NCBI GenBank assembly: GCA_030280995.1
Contig: JASXTE010000019.1
Span: 7,427,501 to 7,491,500, forward strand
From: Hemileia vastatrix
Lineage: Eukaryota > Basidiomycota > Pucciniomycetes > Pucciniales > Zaghouaniaceae
Direction: 5' to 3'
Length of the DNA: 64,000 bases
Shown here one piece after another: positions 33,827-46,339 of the stretch. Position numbers and translations under genes: made by a program. Within the stretch, counting starts at the first letter, position 1. Each line of letters opens with the position of its first letter. The notes under the pieces are model-generated. The model was not told the origin of the DNA, did no database searches, and saw only the letters and a program-made list of their open reading frames with translations.

Positions 33827-34491
33827 TAGATTCATCAAATATTTTTTATTTTTTCATAAATTTTTTAAAAATAGCTCTTATATTTCAAATTACTAGAGTA
33901 AAGTAATGGGCCAACAACTCTGTGTTGTATAAATGGTAATCATGATAACATTAAATTGTTTCATGGGGTTCAACTTGCCTATGCCTGTGGAAAGTCCCAA
34001 ATTTAGTTTCTAGACTTGGTCCACATTTTAGAAGAATGAATTTTAATTACTTTAAAACAAGGCATGTTGATATATATTAGCTGTTTATATATTAATTTAT
34101 GTAATTATATTAAGTTTTGGTGATTTTCACCCCTTACTTCAATATAATTCTGGAGAGGATAGTGCCAAATTTTTAAAACAGATACAGAGTTTTGTTGACT
34201 TAGCTGTATTAAAAAAATTAAATTTAATGATTTGAATGTAAAGAAGAAAAAATGTATGAGCTTTTCAAATTTTTGCAGAAAAAAATTATCTAGAATCAAT
34301 AAATTTAAAAAGTCAGCGCATATGAAATTATCACCAAAAAGAAAAAACACAAAATTAATTTAACCAAACAAGCAAATAATCTAAAATATTGCAAAAAAAA
34401 GTTTCAATTATCAGTGAGGAGTTTGTGCCAAGGATTGATTTTTAGGTTTAATGAATTCTATCAAGAAATCTTTGAAAATGAAATAAAAAAA
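33827..34491. other. Conserved non-coding block after TET gene B
   Basis: Shares AAAGTAATGGGCC, TGTTGTATAAATGGTAATCATGATA and CCTGTGGAAAGT with A (19318-19410) and C (53588-53690). Reading frames disagree between copies, so it is probably a 3' UTR or regulatory segment. Confidence 0.6.
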
Positions 34492-35880
34492 CTAATAATC
34501 AAACATTTTCATTAAGCATTCAATTTCCTCATTTGATTTATTAGCTTTAACACAATCTCTCAAGAAATTTTTTTTTTTGAATCTTCTTCAAGTTTATACT
34601 TTAGTTTTATTTGATCCAATAGCAAATTGTACTCATAAGCCTTCTACTCTTTCTTTATCTTGAATCACTTCTCCTCCAAATCATGCGCCCTCTCATCCCT
34701 CTTTAAAGAAAGCTTGAATTTCTCTCCTACAAGTCATGTGCCCTCTCATCCCTCTGTAAAGAAAGCTCAAATTTCTTCTCCTCCAAGTCTTGTGCCCTAT
34801 CATCCCTTTGTAAAGAAATATCAAATTTTTTCACCTCCAAGTCTTGTGCCCTATCATCCCTTCTTAAAGAGAGCTCATATTGTTTCTTTTAAAAGTTGAG
34901 AGTATCTCTTGCAACTTAGACTTTACCTAGAATGAAAAGAAATATTAACAAAAGAAAAGAAGAGATCACTTAATTATTAAGAGGTATTCTATCACTTACC
35001 AGATTCAGATTTCTCCAGAAAATCATCAATGGAAGAAAAAGGGGTTTGGGAAAAACTATCTCTGTTTTGCTTTCTATGACTGTTGAAATTCAAAGTAGTT
35101 GATGATCTTTGCTTTTTTTTGGGGGTAAAATTTTCTTCTTCACCATTGATGCTAGCTTCAGACTCACTTGCTTGAGGATCCTGGGTTTGTTCATTAGCCT
35201 TTTTAGAAATAAAAAAGTAAAACAACTAGACAAGAAATAAAAACTTACTGGAGTGGGATCATTTTAGTTTATATCACCATAAGGATATATTGGAAATCTA
35301 CCTAGATTTGTTGAATTTAGAACAGGGGAGGCTTGAGTGAAGGAAGAGGATAGGAAAAGATTTCTTTTGAAATCATTTTTGGAGATAGCATCTTCACCAT
35401 CCAACATTTTGGCAGAATTAACATCAGCTTTCTCTACAAAATTAGCATCCATCTCTTTAAAGTATGGACATAGAGATTAAAATTTTATGCCCTTACTGAT
35501 ATCAATGTTGTTAATACCAAAACCAGTAGAACTAGTATTTCCATCTTGTATTTGGCTTGGTTATTCTTGAAATTTTTAGACATCTGTTTAGGCAAAATAT
35601 TAACACTTCTCTTTGTCTAATTTTGTAATTCATTGGCCATTAGAAGATAGCCATTAACTTTTGATGCAGGAGGCCATCCTACTTTAGTTGCATTCTCAGT
35701 ACCATAACAAGAATCATAATTAGTTTTTATTTTAAGCCAGTTTATAAGTATGAGATGATCATCTCTTTTTAGTTGAAAAGTCTTTGATATCTCAGCTGAG
35801 CAGGGGAAAGAGGGAGTAATGAGATTTGAAGAACAACTGGGGGAAGGCTGTCTTTGAGAAGATCTATGATGATGGGGCAT
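34492..35880 (-). pseudogene. Myb/SANT-like DNA-binding protein, copy B
   Basis: Minus strand from MPHHHRSSQRQ (a longer frame extends to 36000). The SANT/Myb-like segment is DDHLILINWLKIKTNY, then GWPPASKVNGYLLMANELQN. Next come a Ser/Asp-rich linker, a 50-bp intron (35248-35199), TPKKKQRSS (possible nuclear signal), a second intron after about 35000, and a C-terminal coiled coil of 18-residue repeats (RDDRAQDLEEKKFELSLQ type) at 34690-34880, ending in TAG 34492-34494. Breaks: TAG 35617-35619 (Lys in copy C), a frameshift near 35550, and a 53-bp instead of 54-bp repeat spacing. Harbinger elements usually encode such a partner, needed for DNA binding and nuclear import of the transposase. Confidence 0.72.
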
Positions 35881-36141
35881 GTTGAGATATTTGAAGGTGA
35901 AAAGAAGAAGAAATAAATATATGATATGGGGAGGGGCTTTGAACAGATAGAATGAATAGACAGGATGGGAGTGCACAGCAAGGTAGGGAGGCTGGAACAT
36001 CCAGAAAGTTGTCCAGGATGTGGTTAAGAAAAATTGAGGATAAAAATGTCAAATAGAGGTTAACATTGACAAATAAAAAGTCTAATAACCCAATTATTAG
36101 GAAAAATAATTGCAGAAAATAATTGGGGTATAATGATCTTT

Positions 36142-36187
36142 ATCTGCAATTAATTTAATTGCAGATTGGTCAACATTGATACCCCCT
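36142..36187. promoter_or_regulatory. Right end of transposon B with subterminal palindrome
   Basis: 36142-36166 is a perfect palindrome (ATCTGCAATTAA, one base, complement) placed just inside the terminus ACATTGATACCCCCT. C has it at 55884-55908 with one change. Confidence 0.7.
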
Positions 36188-36404
36188 ATTATGACTCCAT
36201 TAGCACCTTAATAATTATTATAGGGCTATTGATAAGCTATTTAAACTTATATAAGTTATTTAATAGTGTAATAAATCTATATATAAGCATAATAACCATA
36301 TATATAAGTATTATAAACATGATTTTTACTTATAAGCTTAATGAAATTATGGTTATCTTTTCAAGTATAAGAAATACTCAGTCATGGGGATACCTAGGCT
36401 GAAA

Positions 36405-36610
36405 AATATAGTCAATAAATTCTTAATATAAAATTTAATGAATAATATTTACTTCTCATATTATCAAACTGGAATAATTTTTATTATATATATTTTTCTT
36501 TAACATATAGCAATTTATATAAAGGTATGCAGCAATTTTCTTAAAATAATTTTTGGTGGGAAAACAACATAAACTAATCTTATTTTTTATTTGATAGTAA
36601 GATTGAAATT
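36405..36610. repeat. Right arm of the long inverted repeat (second part)
   Basis: Continues 15468 across Gypsy-1. AAACTGGAATAATTTTTAT and TTTTCTTTAACATA match the complement of 12165-12345. Similarity fades after about 36610. 36610-37034 is AT-rich and has no feature I recognise. Confidence 0.75.
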
Positions 36611-37034
36611 ATATTTAAATAGTAGAATGTAATAAATAAACATAAATTATAATCTATTCATAGGATTACAAATAATGATTAGTTTAATTTATTTATTTCT
36701 ATCAGTTTATATTAAGGTAAGTAAATATTTGAATAAATAAGAATAAAACATAATAATAATAGTAAAATTTCATTTTTCAGTAAGTATTTTTGACATTAGT
36801 TTTTTAAACTTCATATACTGTTCCTCTAGCTACACAGTTATAAATCTTTAAATTTTCATTTAGTTGTAAGTGGATGCTTTAGTTTTGCAGACTGCATATA
36901 TTAAAAAAAGCAGGATCATGATGGCTTTCAACTACTTTACTTGATATATTTTGTATACCAGATAGGTATCAATCTGCTATAGATTTTGACTCTATGGTCA
37001 TGTTTTGTAATATTATACAACATGTCATTACTTT

Positions 37035-38300
37035 TTTTAGCCAGGCTATATTAAAAGGCAAATAAAATCTTATGTTAAATTACAATAAAAAATTGGATAT
37101 AAAATATATACAAATTAAATATTATATTACATAAAATTATATAACAATATGTTTTAAATAAATTGTTATATAAATTTTATTAATATATTAATGTATATAC
37201 ATTTAAATACAATGTAAAGCTATATTTTATAAAAATATTTGTATGGTTTTATGTACTTAACAATTATAAATTTATAATTAATTACTTAAAAAATTTTTAA
37301 GTAAAAAAATCAACTTATAATGTAATTAATTATTTACTTAATTATATAGACTAAATCATAAAAATAAAAATACTTTAAAAATTTATTGAGAACTCCATTT
37401 TTCTCACAAATTGGCCAATAAAATAAAATAAAATAATTAATTAAATAATTAAATACATTAAACAAATGAAACCTTTATTTTAAATATAAGTGTTTTATTT
37501 TAATAAAACCAATTTTATTAAAATACTTGTTTAACTTACAAAAATTATTATACTAGTACAATTGTTTAATTTTCTTACTAAATATTGTTTTAAAACTATA
37601 TTAGTTAGATATCAAAAATTTTATGTCCCAAATAGTATAAAATATTTTGCTTCATTAAAAATTTGGATTTTTTACAATACAACAAATGTAACATGTTTGT
37701 AATTACTATGGTTACATTTTTTCTATTTTTGATAAAATTGGTATCCTATTTCATCTCTTACATTGTTACAGGGTTTAAAGGGATGGATACATTGGGGTCT
37801 TTTGCTCTATTTTTGTAAATAGTTACATAAAGCCCTTATTTTTCTGTAAAACTTTATTTTAATTGTTTCTTTTCTTTGGTACCCTTAGTAACATCTCAGA
37901 GGGCATAATTTGCTATTTAAAGGCTTTGATTTCTCACTTTCAAGTCTCCATTACTTACATTACTTAAAAATTCATAGATAAAATTTTTGTTACAATATCT
38001 AGTATTTTTCTATTAAATTTATTACTGTGTTTAAAATACATAAAATGAGAAAATTAACTATATACAAGGTTGCTTTAAGAGCAGTTTAAGTGTTTTATTT
38101 TGTTTTTATATAGCATATAGAAATAAATTTACTTATGTGATTTAAATAAACCCTTAATGTCCAATAGTTGTATTTGAAAGTCCTTAGCTTCTTTATTAGT
38201 TGTAGTTCTTCCTTAAGCTTCTTCTTATTGTTTTCTTTTGTCCTCTTCTTCTTCTGTTTTTGTTGTATTTTTCTTCCTTTTTCTAGACACCTTGCAAACA
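37035..38300 (+). repeat. Gypsy-2 5' LTR
   Basis: 1266 bp; TATA-like TATTTAAAG at 37914. End placed at CTTGCAAACA by alignment to the solo LTR. Confidence 0.8.
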
Positions 38301-38922
38301 ATTGGGAACCTTTCCTAATATTGACATTTTCCACTTTTTGGATTAACAACTTGGCACATGGATCACCCTTGCCCAAAATCAAACTTTTGCCATGGTCATG
38401 ATTCAAACTGGGGTTTTAGACTAAAGGTACATATATACTTAGAATAATATATATTTTTGTATGATTTTTCAATCACTATAGTAAGTTTACATTTTCTCCT
38501 AATTAAATTTACCTTGAGCTTTTACTACAATAACAGTGTCATTGGCTATTTTGAAAAGTCACTGCATGTAAGTAATAAATTTTTTTATTTTTTTCATAGC
38601 TGAAAAATAATAGAGTAATCATCTTAGTCCTAGATGATCTGTATTTTTTGATTAATTATTAAATAATTTATTCATTAATACTTGATAGTTTGGTTGGAAA
38701 TTATAACACTTAATGTTTAGTCCCAAATAATTTTTTTTGGTTATTATTTTAATTAATATAATCAAATTAAATAAATTGAAATAAAACATTACTTTTATTA
38801 TTGTTTTATAATATAAATAAGAATCATTGTAAATTTAAATTTTTTCCTCATATTTTTGACTTAAAATATTAATTACATATTTTATCTCATAAATTTAAAT
38901 TTAAAATCATTGTAAATTTACT

Positions 38923-41467
38923 TTGATTTTTTTTCAGGATACAGATGTTATGTATAGATGCTTAACTAATAGCATAGATAATTTACATGTTGATGAAATA
39001 GAGGTAGATTTTGATTATGAATCTGAAGGTTTTTCAAAATTAACTTATAAAGATTCTTTAGATGACAGAAAACAATCAAATTATTCAGGACATAGAAATG
39101 TCAGGAGAAGTAATAAATCTTCCTCCTCCAACAATTCAGAAAGAAGTCAAACCTCAAATAAATCTGGTCAATCACTTAAAAAATATAAAAATAAAAAAGA
39201 TCCCTCTGTCACAGCAGGTAAAAATACTGTCAGTTCATATAAAGGAACTGAAAATAGAAAATATGAGGCACAAATCCAGAGTGGATACACTATGAGATCA
39301 GATGCAAGAGCTGTTTAAGCAAAACCAAGGTCATCATCAGCCTATAAAGCCAAACCCACATCACCCCCAACAAACCTCAAAAGCAATGGAGGTAGAGCAG
39401 TGGAAATGGGATTATCTTATGAATCATTACCAGAATAATGTGCAACCTCCTCTAGCTCATAAACCTGGCCCATCCAGGACACACACTTACCATCCTCATG
39501 ATTTCTATCCTTATCAGGGAGGCAGAAAAAGAAGACTCAGGACCAGGGGAAGTTTCCTCCTCTGCCATGGTAAGTAACCTTTTTGATAAGCATGTTGGTG
39601 TGTAAAATACTAAGCCTTCTTCTTCAGGTAATATTGTTAAGAGTAGTGACAGAACTGTAAAAACTCTTTAAAACAATTCCTGTTATGAGTAGTCCTAATG
39701 ATGTAATAACTAAATTGTCATTTGATGATCCTTTACATTTAACTTCAACTACTTTAGTAAATTTTTCTCCTGAAATTAGAAACCATTCTATTGCTCCTGA
39801 AGTTAATGTCTTGCTTGAGAAAACTTATAAAGAAATTTTAAAAGATTCTCCTGATTTCAGTGTTATGAAAGACAAATACTTGAGAGATTTATTAAAGCAT
39901 GAAAATGAAAGATTAATTAATTAATATTTACATTGTAAAGTGAGTTCTTCTGTACAAGATACAGCTTATTGTAAATTAAAGGATACCTAGAATCATATAC
40001 TTTCTCAACAAAAAACTATAAAAAATGATCACAGAGCACTTTCAGATAAAAATTAACATCAGAATATATTTATTATTAAATTGAAACCCCTCATAGATAA
40101 AAAAATTCATTAAAAATGATTATAAAACCTTACACAAGTAATTGAAGAAATTAAAAACTTATTTACAAGCTTTGAGTAATTAATAATCAGTAGAGGAAGA
40201 CAGAAATATTTTATCTCTTAAAAAAATTAATGAACAACTTTCTTATATTCCTAATTTAAGAAGAAATTTATTTAGTCTTGAGGAAAAAATCTTTACATTG
40301 CCAGTTATTTCTAATGAACATTATGATGTGGTAAAAATTACTACCCAAACTTCTACTAGAAATAAAGTAAAACAACCTAAACAAATGAATTCTTCTTTAC
40401 CTGGTAATATGGCTAATAAGCTTTCTTAAAATGATTCAATGAAATCTTTTGTAACTAACAAAAAAGATTTAATTATCACAATGAACCAGCTGCCTCTGTG
40501 AAAATTGAGATTTCTGAACTGCTTTCCAAACTTCAGGAATTAATTAAAATGAATAATTAAAACATTAAAACTGACCAGCCTATTAGCAATAAGAACTGGC
40601 CTAAACTTGATCAATACCCTACCTTTGATGTTGATTCTCCATCTGATTGGCAACATTTTATTCAAAGAATTGATAATTTAAAGAGTTCTTATAAATTAAC
40701 AGATGAAGAAATTGTTTATAAATTAATTTCTTTATTTTAAAATGTAGCCCTGATGTGGTATGAATCTGTTTTATTGGATAACAATCACTATACATGGAGT
40801 GAGTCAAAAATATTAATGGAGAATCAATTTGATGGTTCAAAATTTAGATTGTCTCAACAGAGATTATATGAGAAGTCTAAATATTTATCCTCCTCTGCTG
40901 AAACACCTTTTGTTTTCCTTATGAAAATTAATAAAATTCTAAGAGCTATAGATCCAAAGATTAATTATGATATTTGGAGAGACAATTCTCTATAAATTAC
41001 TAAATTCTCTGAGATTTGATTATTGCTAGAACTGAACATATAAAAGAAAATTCTTCTTTCATTAATATATGTAATGAGCTTTTACTTAATCATAGATATG
41101 AAACAAAGGATTATCCCTTAAAATCCTATCATGATAAAAAAAAAACTTCATCAAAACTCACAGAAAACCTGTTAAACACTCTACCCCAGTTGTGAAAAAG
41201 AAATATGCAACAAATACTTGTTTTAAATGTAACAAATCATGGAAGAAAGGACGTATTTGTGAAAAGAAAATTCATCATGTTGAACAAACTGAGGGAACTG
41301 AAAATAATGCCATTGATCTTAGTAATTCCTCTAGTGAGTGTGAACGTAATGTCTTATATGAAAATGATTCTTCACATGAATTTCTAATGTTGGAACAAGA
41401 TGTCCATTATTTAGATAATTTATCTGAAGTTTTTAGCTTGTATTTATCTTCAGTAGAGAATGTTTAG
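38923..41467 (+). pseudogene. Gypsy-2 Gag
   Basis: N-terminal acidic frame (38923-39318, DVMYRCLTNSIDNLH), then a polar region and capsid-like sequence at 40753-40995 (LMKINKILRAIDPKINYDIW), parallel to Gypsy-1 Gag. The zinc segment CFKCNKSWKKGRICEKK (41219 on) has Arg for the zinc-binding His. Several stops lie between parts. Confidence 0.7.
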
Positions 41468-41539
41468 ATTATAAAAGATATTACTGAAAGTTCCATATTA
41501 ATCTCCCCCTTGAGAGCACCAGTATCATAAATGGTAAAA

Positions 41540-44500
41540 ATGTTGAGGTTGTTCTTGACACTGGTGCTGGATGAAGTGTAGTGTCTGAGAAAGCACTAGC
41601 TTCTATAGATAAAGATTATCATAGTAAATTATTACCTATGGCATCTGAAAAATGGAGAGATTATGGTTCTGTTTTATGTCCCATTGGAATATGCAAATCC
41701 ACTGTATTCTTTGAGTATAATAGTTTTTTTGTCAGGGCTGTCAGTGAATTTTTTGTGATGAAAAATGACAACTTAAGCAATTGATTTATTATGGGAAATG
41801 ACATTTTAACAATGTTTGGTATCAAACTATATTATACAATACATTTTTTCACATTGGGCAAGAATGGAAAAAGAAAAATTAAACTTTATTCCTCTAAAAA
41901 CTTTCTGCACACCTTTTATAATCTTTTATTTCATTAATTCAATGTAAAGGTATATCAACAGAATAAATGGGTAGTTTATTTTTTTGATATAAACAATGCT
42001 ACATTTGGTGATTATTTAAGTGGTGATCAAAAAGATTCTATAATTGCCTTGATTACATCTTTTCATATGGATTTTTCTCATGGATCTCATGAATCAGGAG
42101 TTTTTAAGGAAGATATGAGAATTTATTTATCTTGTAACTTGAATGAAATCCCTCTCAGCCTTAAGAAAAAACCATATCCTGCTTCTACAACAAAGAGAAA
42201 AGATATTTAGGATAATATCACTACCCTCTTGAAAATGAACATTATTGAGTAGGTTGATGTTACCCCAAAATAATGTGTCATCTCCCCTGTCTTAATATCT
42301 TATGAAAAAGATAAATCTAGATTATTTGGGGATTATAGAGCATTGAATACTTATACAGAGGATGATATTTATCTTTTACCCAGAATAAACTCAATACATG
42401 CTACCTTGCAAGGTGCAAAAATTATTAGTTTTCTAGATGGTAATAAGGATTATCATCAGATTCTTTTTAAAAGAACTCTCAGAACTTCTTGCTAGCTACT
42501 ACACACATGGGAATATATAAGTATGTTAGAATGCCATTTGGTCCTAAAAATGCCCCTTCGGTTTTTCAAAAAGTGATGGATAACACTTTTCATCAAGAAG
42601 TAATTGAAGGATGGTTAATGGTCTATATTGATGACATCATAGTTTTTATAAAACCTTTGATGAGCACATGAATCACTTCTTTCAAAAAATGGATGATATT
42701 ATAATGACTTTATCTATAAAATAGTGTAAATTTGGCTTTCAATCATTGAAAGTTCTAGGTCATTTTGTGTAGATCAAAATAAAGGTACTGCAATTCAAAA
42801 TGTGAAAGCACCAACTTTTGTAAGAAAAATTCAAAGTTTTTTAGGAATTTGTGGTTATTATAGACAATATATAAAGAATTATCAAGTCATAGCCTTAACT
42901 CTTACTAAATTAACCAGAAAAGATGTTACTTTTATCTGGAATGATGAATTACAGAGAGCCTTAAATACATTGAAAAAAATTTTAATGTCTGCACCAATTC
43001 TTTTTCTCCCAGATTTCAATAAATCATTTTTACTCTGCACAGATGCAATTTTTGTTGGACTAGGAACTGCTCTTCACTAAAAATAAATTATTAATGATAA
43101 AAACTCAGAAGTATTTATTAGTTATATGTCAAGAAACTTAAGAAATAGTGAATTGAAATATGGTGCCACTCAATTAGAGTATTTAGTAGCTGTATGGGCT
43201 TTGGAAAAACTTCATTAATACTTAGATGATTAAAAAAATCAAGTTGGTTACTGATTGTAGTGCAGTTAAATCCCTATCAATCCTAAAAACACCAGACAGT
43301 CATATGATTAGGTGGCAGCTAGCTGTTCAAGAATGCAGGGGTAGAATGATAATTATACACAGAGCTGGAAATTTTCATTCCAATTTAGATATGCTGTCTA
43401 GATTAACTCTAACAAACTATGACTCCAACCCAGCTTATGTACCTGAAGATGACAAAATTCATAACATGGTATATATATAGTTGATATGGAAGAGGACTTA
43501 TTTCAATTCATTCTGGATTCATATGAAAAAGATTCTGATTTTAATAAATTAGCTACAATCTTATTTGATCCAAATAATTCTTCAATTCAAGCATTAATAA
43601 AAACCCTTCCCAAAAAGTACCAAAATTCTTTGAATAAAGGAAAGTTTTCAATAGATGATGGTTATATTTATTACAAGAGAAAACTTACTAATATTATTGT
43701 AATTTCTTGTTCCATGAAAGAAACCATCTTGAAACTTTTTCAAGATGATATATTGGCAGGTCATTTTGATCTAGAAAAAACCATGGTAAAAATAAAAAAT
43801 ACTGCATGGTGGGCTAATATGTCTGAAGACACAAAATTATATGTTGAATCTTGTGATTCTTTCCAAAAATCTAAAACATTAACATGAAAAAGGGAAGGAT
43901 TAATGCAACATATTGAAGCACCTGATACTTTATGGCAAATAATTAATATGGATTTTGTCACTGGTCTTCCTGTAGCAGGAAAATACAGTTATAATTCTTT
44001 TTGGGTAATAGTGGATAGAATCACCAAATTGTGTGAATTCATTCCCACCCATAAAGATATTTCTTCCAAAGATTTAGCTTTCTTATGGTGGTTACACATG
44101 TTTAAAATTATTGGTTTCACAAAATCCATCATCTCTGAAAGAGACCCAATATTTACATCTGATTTTTGGATGTCTTTACTGGATATATGTGGCTGTGAGT
44201 TAAAATTATCTACTGCTCACCATCCTCAAACTTATGGATTAGCTGAGAGAATGATTAAAACTATAGAAGATATGATTAGAAGGTATTGTGCCTTTGGATT
44301 AGAATCTAAAGACAATGACATATTTACAGATGACTGGGTTACTTTATTAGCAAGCCTTGAATATGCATATAATAGAACTGTACATTCTGTCTCTGAAAGA
44401 AAACCTTTTGATATCTGGCTATTTTATTTACCAATTACTCCTGCTCAAGTTTTCAATAATAAATTACCAAAGTTGGAACTTCACCCTGGTGTAAAATCTT

Positions 44501-45036
44501 TTATGCAGATTCAAAAACTATGCATAAAGCATGCTCAAAGTTTTATTGATAAGGCATTTGAATATGAAAAGAAAAGATGGGATAGATCCCATAAGGAATA
44601 CACATTATAAAAGGGTGATGAAGTAATGATATCTACAGTCCACTTCAATTTATAAGGAAATAACAAACTAAAGGATCCTTTTGTGGGACCATTTGTTGTT
44701 AGAAGAATGGTTGGTGATAATGCAGTAGAAGCAGTATTGTATTCTCCCTATTAAAGAAAACATCCCGTTTTCCCCTTCTCCTTACTTAAACCTAAAACTT
44801 CCAATGGTGACTTATTTCCTAAAAGAAAAGGTAGACCTAAGAAAAATACTCAAGAAGTCACAGAAGCTGCAGAAATTGATAAAATTATCAATCATAGAAT
44901 TATCACCTCTGAGAAAGATTCTGAATATTTATAAACATATAAAAATAAATCATCTGAGCATGATACTTGGATACCTGGAAAAGAAATTTCTAACCTCTCT
45001 ACTCTTTTGAAGAATTATAAAAAGAGAAAATCTTAG
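41540..45036 (+). pseudogene. Gypsy-2 Pol
   Basis: Protease active site VVLDTGAG followed by TGA; FIMGNDILTMFG. RT: DYRALNTYTEDDIYLLPR, FLDGNKDYHQI (Asp kept) and VYIDDIIVF (YIDD kept). RNase H: SELKYGATQLEYLVAVWALE. Integrase: ESCDSFQKSK (one zinc Cys is Phe), MDFVTGLPVAG, SERDPIFTSDFW and GLAERMIKTIEDM. C-tail DTWIPGKEISNLSTLLK, TAG 45034-45036. RT active-site residues survive better than in Gypsy-1, but many stops prevent expression. Confidence 0.83.
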
Positions 45037-45066
45037 CATGTTTTTTATATTTTTAGAGTGAGGGAG

Positions 45067-46339
45067 TCTCAGACAGGCTATATTGAAAGTTAAAGTAAAT
45101 CTTATGTTAAATTACAATAAGAAAAAATTAAATTTAAAATATATACAAATGAAATATTATATTAAAATATAATTATATAACAATGTGTTTTAAATAAGTT
45201 GTTATATTAATTTTATTATTATATATAATTTATATACATTTAAATAAAATATATAATTATATTCTATAAAAAGATTAGTATATTTTTATCTACTTAATGA
45301 TTATAAATTTATAATTAATTAATTAAAAAATTCTATAAGTAAAAACATCTACTTATAATGTAATTAATTAATTATTTAATTATATAGAATAAATTATAAA
45401 AATAAAAATACTTTACAAATTTATTGAGCACTCTATTTTTCTAACAATTGGACCAATAAAATAAAATAAAAAAATAAACAAATAAATACATTATACAAGT
45501 GAAACCTTTATTTTAAATATAAGTGCTTTATTTTAATAAAATTGATTCTATTAAAATACTTGTTTAAATTAAAACAACTATTATACTAGTAAAATTGTTT
45601 AATTTAGTTACTAAATCTTGTTTTAAAACTAAATTAGTTAGATATAGAAAATTTTACATCCCAAAAAGTATAAAATATTTTGATTAATTAAAAAATTGAA
45701 TTTTTTATAATACAACAAAATTTAACATGTTTGTGATTACTATAATTAAATTTTTTCTGTTGTTGATCAAATTAGTATCCTATTTCATCTCTTACATTGT
45801 TACAGGGCTTAAAAGAATGGATACATTGGGATCTTTTGTTCTGTTTTTGTAAATAGTTATATAGAGCCCTTATTTTTCTGTAGCACTTCATTTTAATTGT
45901 TTCTTTTATTTTGTACCCTTAGTAACGTCTCAGAGGGCGTCATTTGCTATTTAAAGCTTTTATTTCTCACTTTGTAGTCTTCATTACTTACATTACTTTA
46001 TAATTCATAAATAACATTTTTGTTGCAATATCTAGTATTTCTCTATTAAATTTATTACTTTGTTTACAATATATAAACTGACAAAATTAACTATTTAAAA
46101 GTTTGCTTTAAGAGTGGTTCAATGGTTTTATGTTGATTCAATACAGCTGATAGAAATAAATTTACTTACTTGATTTAAATAAACCCTTAATGTCCAATAG
46201 TTGTATTTGAAATTCCTTAGCTTCTTTATTAGTTTTAGTTCTTACTTAATCTTTATCTTATTGTTTTCTTTTGTACTCTTCTTCTTTTTTTTATTATTTT
46301 TTTTTATCTTTCTTCCTTATTCTAGACGACTCACCAAAA
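45067..46339 (+). repeat. Gypsy-2 3' LTR
   Basis: 1273 bp; TATA-like TATTTAAAG at 45948; right boundary approximate. Confidence 0.78.

Larger units (their letters stand above)
29379..36187. mobile_element. Transposon B: three-gene Harbinger-like element with TET/JBP cargo
   Basis: 6809 bp. Ends: ACGGGTTATCAATGTT on the left; the right end inverted reads AGGGGGTATCAATGTT. ATT is duplicated at 29376-29378 and 36188-36190, and the empty site is seen in the left LTR of Gypsy-1 (AGTATATTATGACTCC). Gene order: transposase (plus), TET-like oxygenase (plus), Myb/SANT-like protein (minus). It is the most complete copy, though each gene has at least one break. Confidence 0.93.
15469..36404 (-). mobile_element. 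Gypsy-1: Ty3/Gypsy element, 1176-bp LTRs, with three nested insertions
   Basis: Coding strand is minus. LTRs lie at 15469-16644 and 26912-36404, the latter split by a solo LTR and transposon B; transposon A sits in the internal region. AATAT flanks it at 15464-15468 and 36405-36409. After removal of 1505 bp and 6812 bp the right LTR is 1176 bp, equal to the left. On the minus strand GGGTGAGGGAC precedes the 3' LTR (purine tract) and ATTGGGGGTC follows the 5' LTR (primer site-like). Gag and Pol are broken by many stops. Outer LTR bases are TTTCAG and CTGACA, so one end has drifted from TG. Confidence 0.93.
26912..36404 (-). repeat. Gypsy-1 5' LTR (right), interrupted twice
   Basis: LTR segments 26912-27244, 28750-29378 and 36191-36404 align with the left LTR in order. 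The interruptions are a solo LTR (27245-28744) and transposon B (29379-36187), each with a duplicated target. Confidence 0.92.
37035..46339 (+). mobile_element. Gypsy-2: Ty3/Gypsy element with ~1.27-kb LTRs, decayed
   Basis: LTRs 37035-38300 and 45067-46339 are collinear. They start at ..AGNCAGGCTATATT and end shortly after TTCTAGAC, as in the solo LTR at 13782. The purine tract GAGTGAGGGAG precedes the 3' LTR and ATTGGGAACC follows the 5' LTR. Gag and Pol are broken. Exact ends are drifted and no clear target duplication is seen (ACTTT against AGTTC). Same clade as Gypsy-1 but opposite orientation. Confidence 0.88.

Noticed and set aside
34690..34880. CRISPR-like regularly spaced repeat
   Set aside because: The 54-bp period has no distinct spacers, lies in a coding coiled coil and the genome is eukaryotic.
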